Source: UBA6987 sp045616945 (GTDB lineage Bacteria > Bacillota > Clostridia > Lachnospirales > Lachnospiraceae). From it: a DNA stretch of 37,574 nucleotides. The stretch spans positions 1 through 37,574 of the forward strand of contig JAZLHR010000130.1 of assembly GCA_045616945.1 (NCBI GenBank), given 5' to 3'. Positions 33,028-37,574 of this stretch are shown piece by piece. A program made the position numbers and the translations under genes. Within the stretch, counting starts at the first letter, position 1; every line of letters starts with the position of its first letter. Under the pieces are notes generated by a model, which made no database searches, was not told the origin of the DNA, and worked only from the letters and a program-made list of their open reading frames with translations.

Positions 33028-33896
33028 AAAAGACAGAAGGCTATACAGCAAGAAGTCAGGCGGGAGAGGTTTGGCACCGCCTGCGGAAAAATGTCGGCGC
33101 CATGGTCGGCCTCGCCATTATTATCGTCATCGCTTTTATTGCGATCTTTGCCGATCAGCTGATGGATTATGATACGGATGTGATCGGTCAGAATATCGCC
33201 GAACGTATGATGAAGCCCTGCAAGGAGCATCCCTTCGGCACAGATGAGCTGGGCAGAGATATTTTCTGCCGTGTACTGTACGGTTCCCGTATTTCCCTGT
33301 CGGTAGGCCTTGTAGCCGTGGCAGTAGGCCTGACGAGCGGTTTGATATTCGGCAGCTTTGCCGGATATTTCGGCGGCGTGGTGGAGGATGTCATCATGCG
33401 AGTCCGGGATGTGCTCGGTGCGGTGCCCAGCATCCTGATGGGCATCGTCATCGTAGCGGCTCTCGGTGCCAGCAAGCTGAACCTGATGATCGCCATCGGC
33501 GTCAGCAGTGTGCCCGGTTTCATCAGCACTGTGCGTACGGCTGTCATGACCGTCAAAAACTCCGACTATATCGAGGCTGCCAGAGCCGTCGGACGTACCG
33601 AGTGGGAGATCATCGCGAAGCATGTTCTTCCGAACTGCCTTTCTCCCATTATCGTTTATACGACGCTGCATCTGGCTTCCGCCATCATTTCCGCCTCTTC
33701 CCTGAGCTTCCTTGGCCTGGGCGTTCCGGTGCCTTCGCCGGAATGGGGCGCACTGCTTTCCGCCGGCCGTAAATTCGTGCGGAGCGCTTCGTATATGACT
33801 CTGTACCCCGGCCTTGCTATCGTTATCACGGTTCTGGCCTTCAATATGTTCGGTGACGGTCTGCGTGACAGTATGGACCCGAAGCTGCGGCGGTAA
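33024..33896 (+). CDS. Peptide ABC transporter permease (DppC/OppC type)
   Basis: The 290-residue second channel subunit has an N-terminal cytoplasmic segment and TM1, then HPFGTDELGRDIFCRVLYGSRISL, the OppC/DppC signature, and the EAA loop YIEAARAVGRTEWEIIAKHVLPNCLSPIIVY. The length is normal. The start overlaps the upstream permease, and AAGGAGG near the stop serves the next gene. Confidence 0.95.
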   Translation: MKKTEGYTARSQAGEVWHRLRKNVGAMVGLAIIIVIAFIAIFADQLMDYDTDVIGQNIAERMMKPCKEHPFGTDELGRDIFCRVLYGSRISLSVGLVAVAVGLTSGLIFGSFAGYFGGVVEDVIMRVRDVLGAVPSILMGIVIVAALGASKLNLMIAIGVSSVPGFISTVRTAVMTVKNSDYIEAARAVGRTEWEIIAKHVLPNCLSPIIVYTTLHLASAIISASSLSFLGLGVPVPSPEWGALLSAGRKFVRSASYMTLYPGLAIVITVLAFNMFGDGLRDSMDPKLRR

Positions 33897-33907
33897 GGAG
33901 GTAGGCA

Positions 33908-34951
33908 ATGTCTGAAGAATTCAAACAAGAAAACGCTTCTGTCAGCACGGACAGCGCCCCTCTGGCACTGGATGTACAGGATCTGACGATCCGCTTTGAG
34001 GTCGACGGACAGGTCATCCGTTCCGTGAACCATGTGAATCTGACCATCGAAAAGGGTCATACGCTCGGTCTGGTAGGTGAGACCGGCGCAGGCAAGACCA
34101 CGACGGCTAAGGCCATCCTGCGGCTGATCGAAACGCCTCCGGGAATATATGAGAGCGGAAAGATCTTTGTGGACGGAAAAGACGTTTTTTCCATGAACAA
34201 GCGTCAGCTGCATCATTACCGCGGTTATGACGTGGCCATGATCTTCCAGGATCCCATGACGAGCCTGAACCCGGTGGAGACCGTCGGCGATCAGATCGCG
34301 GAGACCTTTATGCTGCATGAGAGCATCAACCGCTATATGGCGCAGCAGAAGGCAGGCGATATGCTCGAAATGGTAGGTATCCCCCGCACCCGTGCAGGCG
34401 AATATCCGCATCAGTTTTCCGGCGGCATGAAGCAGCGAGTGGTCATTGCCATCGCTCTCGCGTGCCACCCGGGCCTGCTGTTGGCGGATGAACCCACGAC
34501 GGCTCTGGATGTAACGATCCAGGCGCAGGTGCTTGACCTGATGCGCAAGCTGAGAGAAGAGTACAAGATGTCCATGCTCATGATAACGCACGATCTCGGT
34601 ATTGTTGCGGAGATCTGCGATGAGGTCGCCGTCATGTATGCGGGCCATATCGTAGAGCGCGGCACCCTGGAGGACGTATTCAATCACGCGCGCCATCCTT
34701 ATACCGAAGGCCTGTTCAATTCCCTGCCGAATATCAACGAACGTGTCGATGAGCTGACGCCCATTCCCGGACAGATGCCCGACCCGTCCCGTCTTCCGGC
34801 CGGCTGTCCCTTCGCACCCCGCTGCCCTTACGCGGATGAGCGATGCAGGGAGGAAAGACCGGCGGAAAGAGCCTTGTCCGGTACGCATTACGTCAGCTGT
34901 CTGGCATATGACCGCGAAGGCTTCCATATCAACAGGAGGGATAAAGACTGA
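33908..34951 (+). CDS. Peptide ABC transporter ATP-binding protein (DppD/OppD type)
   Basis: The 347-residue ATPase has Walker A GETGAGKT at 57-64, signature FSGGMKQRV, Walker B LLLADEPTTALD and the switch His in MITHDLG. The C-terminal oligopeptide-transport domain contains CPFAPRCPYADERC, four cysteines that may bind a 4Fe-4S cluster as in related DppD proteins. The first ~20 residues are a short polar extension. It pairs with the next ATPase, whose start overlaps its stop by one base (TGATG). Confidence 0.94.
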   Translation: MSEEFKQENASVSTDSAPLALDVQDLTIRFEVDGQVIRSVNHVNLTIEKGHTLGLVGETGAGKTTTAKAILRLIETPPGIYESGKIFVDGKDVFSMNKRQLHHYRGYDVAMIFQDPMTSLNPVETVGDQIAETFMLHESINRYMAQQKAGDMLEMVGIPRTRAGEYPHQFSGGMKQRVVIAIALACHPGLLLADEPTTALDVTIQAQVLDLMRKLREEYKMSMLMITHDLGIVAEICDEVAVMYAGHIVERGTLEDVFNHARHPYTEGLFNSLPNINERVDELTPIPGQMPDPSRLPAGCPFAPRCPYADERCREERPAERALSGTHYVSCLAYDREGFHINRRDKD

Positions 34952-35898
34952 TGGCTAACGCTTTGCTGGAAGTAAATCATCTGAAAAAGTATTTCAAGAC
35001 TCCCTCCGGAATGCTGCATGCGGTAGACGATGTGACCTTTACGCTGGAAAAAGGCAAAACGCTCGGTATCGTAGGCGAATCCGGCTGCGGCAAGTCTACG
35101 CTGGGGCGGTCCATTATCCGCCTGATCGAGCCGACCTCCGGCGAGGTCTTTCTGGACGGTCAGAATGTAGCCTCCTATTCCAAAAAGGAACTGCGGAAGG
35201 CCAGAAAAGACATGCAGATCATTTTCCAGGATCCGTATGCGTCTCTGGACCCCAGAAAATCCGTAAGCGGCATCATCGCTGAGCCGTTTGAAGTGTTCGA
35301 AAAGGGTATGGGCCGGAAGGAACGCAACGAGCGTGTACTGGAATTGATGGAGACAGTCGGATTGGCTGAACGTCTGGTCAATGTATTCCCTCATGAGCTG
35401 GACGGAGGCCGCCGCCAGAGGATCGGTATCGCCCGTGCTTTGGCTACCAATCCGAAGTTCATCGTATGTGATGAGCCTGTTTCCGCACTGGACGTATCCA
35501 TTCAGGCACAGATCCTGAATCTTCTGCGCAAGCTGCAGAGAGAACGGGAACTGACTTATATGTTTATTACGCACGATTTGGCCGTTGTTCATCATCTGGC
35601 CGATGAGATCGCAGTTATGTATCTGGGACGGGTCGTAGAAAAGGCGCCTGCCGACGAGCTGTTCCAGCATCCGACACATCCCTACACAGAGGCGCTGCTT
35701 TCCGCCATCCCGATCCCCGAGATCGTAAAGGACAGAAAGAGGATCCTTCTGAAGGGGGAGATCTCGTCCCCTGTCGATCCGCCCGATGCATGCCGCTTCG
35801 CTAAGCGCTGCCAATATGCTACGGATGCCTGCAGAGAAAAGGAACCGGAGCTGCGTGAAGTGGGCGCGGGTCATTTTGTGGCTTGCTGCAACAGATAG
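34951..35898 (+). CDS. Peptide ABC transporter ATP-binding protein (DppF/OppF type) with variant signature
   Basis: The 315-residue second ATPase has Walker A GESGCGKS at 42-49, Q-loop FQDPYASLDPR, Walker B FIVCDEPVSALD and the ITHDLAVV switch. The ABC signature, usually LSGGQ, reads LDGGR at 150-154, so the key serine is Asp. One of the two ATP sites of the dimer would then be built with a non-standard signature. The C-terminal domain has the Cys-containing motif CRFAKRCQYATDAC. The stop is 9 nt before the amidohydrolase gene. Confidence 0.93.
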   Translation: MANALLEVNHLKKYFKTPSGMLHAVDDVTFTLEKGKTLGIVGESGCGKSTLGRSIIRLIEPTSGEVFLDGQNVASYSKKELRKARKDMQIIFQDPYASLDPRKSVSGIIAEPFEVFEKGMGRKERNERVLELMETVGLAERLVNVFPHELDGGRRQRIGIARALATNPKFIVCDEPVSALDVSIQAQILNLLRKLQRERELTYMFITHDLAVVHHLADEIAVMYLGRVVEKAPADELFQHPTHPYTEALLSAIPIPEIVKDRKRILLKGEISSPVDPPDACRFAKRCQYATDACREKEPELREVGAGHFVACCNR

Positions 35899-35907
35899 GA
35901 GGGTGTT

Positions 35908-37269
35908 ATGCTGTTTGAAAAATATTTGAAAACGGTTGATGAGAATGCTCAGCTGATCGGTGATTTCACGGATTCCCTTTGGGACAATCCCGAGCTGGGC
36001 TTCAGTGAATTCAAATCCTGCGCTTTGTTCAAGAAGATCCTGAGCGAACACGGATTCACCATTACCGATAACCTGGCGGGCCTGCCTACCTCTTTCAAGG
36101 CGGTTTACGGTGAAGGCCACCCGGCGATCGGTGTACTTGCGGAATACGATGCGCTGCACCGTCTGAATTACCAGGCGGGCAAGACCGAACCGATCCTGCG
36201 TACCGATACCGAAAACGGTCACGGCTGCGGACATCATCTGTTTGCGGGCGGTTCTCTCGGTGCCGTATTGGCCCTGAAGGAATATGTGAAGGAAAACGGC
36301 GGCAGCGTGACGCTGTTCGGCTGCCCTGCCGAAGAAAACGGCGGCGGCAAGGTCTATATGTCCCGTGCAGGCGTATTCAAGGATACGGATGCGATCGTCA
36401 GCTGGCATCCCGAGAAGATGTTCATGGTCCGCACCCGTCCTTCGCTGGCCAATGTGTCTGTGCAGTATACCTTTACCGGTACAGCCTCCCATGCCGGCGG
36501 TTCCCCTGAGCGGGGCAGAAGCGCGCTGGATGCCGCCGAGATCATGAATGTCGGCGTCAACTTCCTGCGTGAGCATGTCCCCACGACCTGGCGCGTGCAT
36601 TATGCCTTCCAGGATGCCGGCGGTATCGCACCGAACATCGTACAGGCCAAGGCAGTGATCCGTTATCTGATCCGTGCCAACGACAACCGCGAGGTACAGG
36701 AATTCCTGGCGCGCGTGAACAAGTGCGCCGAGGGCGCCGCCCACATGACCGAAACCGAGGTGACCTGGGAAGTCAAGGGCGCCGATTCCAATCTGATTAC
36801 GATCCCGATCATGCAGCAGACCGGCTATGAGGCGATGCTGGATATCCCGATTCCCGTCCCGACGGAGGAGGATATCGCTTTCGGCAAGGCCATTCAGGCG
36901 ACTGTCAAGATCGCGGAAGATAAGAAATCGAAAGAGATCTACCCTACCAAGGTACTTCCCCCCGCACCGCCCAAGGCACACGGCGGCTCCACGGATACCG
37001 CGGATGTCAGCTGGAACTGCCCGACGCTGCAGTTCCATATCGCCACCTGGTGCGCGGACACGCCTACCCACAGCTGGCAGGCTATTTCTCAGGGCAAGTG
37101 TCACTATGCCAAGATGGCTACGTTGTATGCTTCCAAGGTGGTGGCTTCCACGGCAATGCGCCTGATGAGCGATCCTGCCAAGCTGCAGCAGGCCAGAGAC
37201 GAGTGGAAAGCACAGACCGTCGGCGGATATGAATGCCCGCTGCCGGATTATGTACAGCCCAAGCTGTAA
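35908..37269 (+). CDS. M20 family amidohydrolase (AbgB-like)
   Basis: The 453-residue metallo-amidohydrolase is of the M20D branch. The catalytic block NGHGCGHHLFAGGS (HGCGHH at 105-110) and CPAEENGGGK supply the metal ligands and the catalytic Glu. The lid domain with TGTASHAGGSPERGRSALDA is present. The closest named relatives are AbgB (p-aminobenzoyl-glutamate hydrolase subunit) and other N-acyl-amino-acid hydrolases; AbgB normally works with AbgA, and no AbgA gene is nearby. Its place at the end of the peptide-transporter operon suggests that it hydrolyses the imported compound. GGAGGG precedes the ATG. The exact substrate is unknown. Confidence 0.9.
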   Translation: MLFEKYLKTVDENAQLIGDFTDSLWDNPELGFSEFKSCALFKKILSEHGFTITDNLAGLPTSFKAVYGEGHPAIGVLAEYDALHRLNYQAGKTEPILRTDTENGHGCGHHLFAGGSLGAVLALKEYVKENGGSVTLFGCPAEENGGGKVYMSRAGVFKDTDAIVSWHPEKMFMVRTRPSLANVSVQYTFTGTASHAGGSPERGRSALDAAEIMNVGVNFLREHVPTTWRVHYAFQDAGGIAPNIVQAKAVIRYLIRANDNREVQEFLARVNKCAEGAAHMTETEVTWEVKGADSNLITIPIMQQTGYEAMLDIPIPVPTEEDIAFGKAIQATVKIAEDKKSKEIYPTKVLPPAPPKAHGGSTDTADVSWNCPTLQFHIATWCADTPTHSWQAISQGKCHYAKMATLYASKVVASTAMRLMSDPAKLQQARDEWKAQTVGGYECPLPDYVQPKL

Positions 37270-37273
37270 GAAT

Positions 37274-37306
37274 GCGGTCCCCCTGTCTGTGTGACAGCCG
37301 CTTTTT
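37274..37306 (+). terminator. Rho-independent terminator of the opp operon
   Basis: The stem GCGG..CTGTC / GACAG-CCGC has a TGTGT loop and a bulge of five bases, and a TTTTT run follows at 37302-37306, just after the amidohydrolase stop. Confidence 0.8.
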
Positions 37307-37382
37307 GATCAGCTGAAAAGAGGAATCCCGCTCTGCCTGCTTTGCTGCTGCGGGATCCCGGTAAAATCGCTCCTCCTTTTCG

Positions 37383-37419
37383 CACGTCCTGCGGCCTCGG
37401 CCAAGGGACGTGTTTTTTT
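37383..37419 (+). terminator. Second terminator, with T7 run
   Basis: CACGTCC (37383-37389) pairs with GGACGTG (37406-37412), with an inner GGCC/GGCC stem, followed by seven T. The 76 nt between the two terminators contain a further hairpin (ATCCCGC..GCGGGAT), so a small RNA or a backup terminator are both possible. No gene is seen there. Confidence 0.75.
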
Positions 37420-37442
37420 CGGAGAAAAGAAGCAACGTAAAT

Positions 37443-37512
37443 TCCCAAAGTAAATCCCACAGTAGATAAACGCTTGGATTTAGTATGGGAAATCGATGAA
37501 TTTAGTGTGGGA
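37443..37512. repeat. Four copies of a 12-bp motif TCCCAnAsTAAA, two per strand
   Basis: Copies occur at 37443-37454 and 37455-37466 (same strand, 12 bp apart) and, inverted, at 37479-37490 and 37501-37512 (22 bp apart). The flanking DNA to 37574 is AT-rich with A-runs and no gene. It looks like a multi-site protein-binding region upstream of a gene beyond the window. Confidence 0.7.
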
Positions 37513-37574
37513 AAAGGAGAAAAAACAGGAGAAAATCGGGAAAATCAAAGGATTTTTTGCATGTGAAATAAACC

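Noticed and set aside
37309..37419. T-box or other amino-acid riboswitch
   Set aside because: No T-box consensus or specifier-loop structure is visible, and the position is downstream of an operon, not upstream of a gene in the window.
37118..37460. Two overlapping minus-strand frames past the opp operon (70 and 105 residues)
   Set aside because: They overlap the amidohydrolase 3' end and both terminators, and have no ribosome site or family resemblance.

Overview
The window comes from a Gram-positive, Clostridia-like member of the Bacillota. GC is in the mid-50s by eye. Typical AGGAGG ribosome sites precede most genes, and several gene orders are classic for this group: remA-gmk-rpoZ, rplU-rpmA-obg, mutS-mutL-miaA, and a DUF2953 gene next to gerW/ytfJ. 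The genus cannot be fixed from the window. No phage, transposase or CRISPR array is visible; this is mostly chromosomal housekeeping DNA with a few accessory modules.

Layout. 1-715: 3' part of an AI-2E-family permease. 776-1172: a three-tRNA operon (Gly-His-Gln) with its own promoter and terminator. 1212-8295: miaB-mutS-mutL-miaA (tRNA A37 modification plus mismatch repair). 8403-13857: rplU and rpmA behind a strong promoter and structured leader, then obgE, gltX and a UvrD-like helicase whose Walker A lysine is replaced by asparagine. 13947-14035: a long bidirectional hairpin terminator. 14099-16312 (minus strand): ychF, then about 400 bp of structured DNA with an ~88-bp tandem repeat, then two DUF1292 paralogues. 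16390-20642 (minus): a three-gene operon of polyprenyl-phosphate glycosyltransferase, GtrA-type flippase and YfhO, matching the known three-component surface-glycosylation scheme. 20756-21007 (minus): a small membrane protein whose promoter overlaps that of the rightward remA-gmk operon. 21117-26104: remA, gmk, rpoZ, rimO, pgsA, an unknown gene, a DUF2953 gene and gerW. 26210-26530: rpmB. 26580-29196: a single-gene unit for an 831-residue LVIVD-repeat propeller protein. 29213-37306: a divergent LysR regulator and an oppABCDF-M20 amidohydrolase operon, with alternating ATAGG/CCTAT half-sites between them. 37443-37574: AT-rich DNA with four copies of a 12-bp motif.

The most distinctive points are: (1) the tandem structured repeats between ychF and the DUF1292 pair; (2) the K-to-N change in an otherwise intact SF1 helicase; (3) L27 encoded without its cleavable Firmicutes N-terminal extension, together with loss of the prp gene normally lying between rplU and rpmA; (4) two near-consensus divergent promoters whose -10 boxes overlap; (5) the isolated cytoplasmic LVIVD propeller; (6) the LysR/Opp/amidohydrolase regulon with a visible candidate operator. 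No wholly new multi-gene system could be demonstrated from sequence alone.
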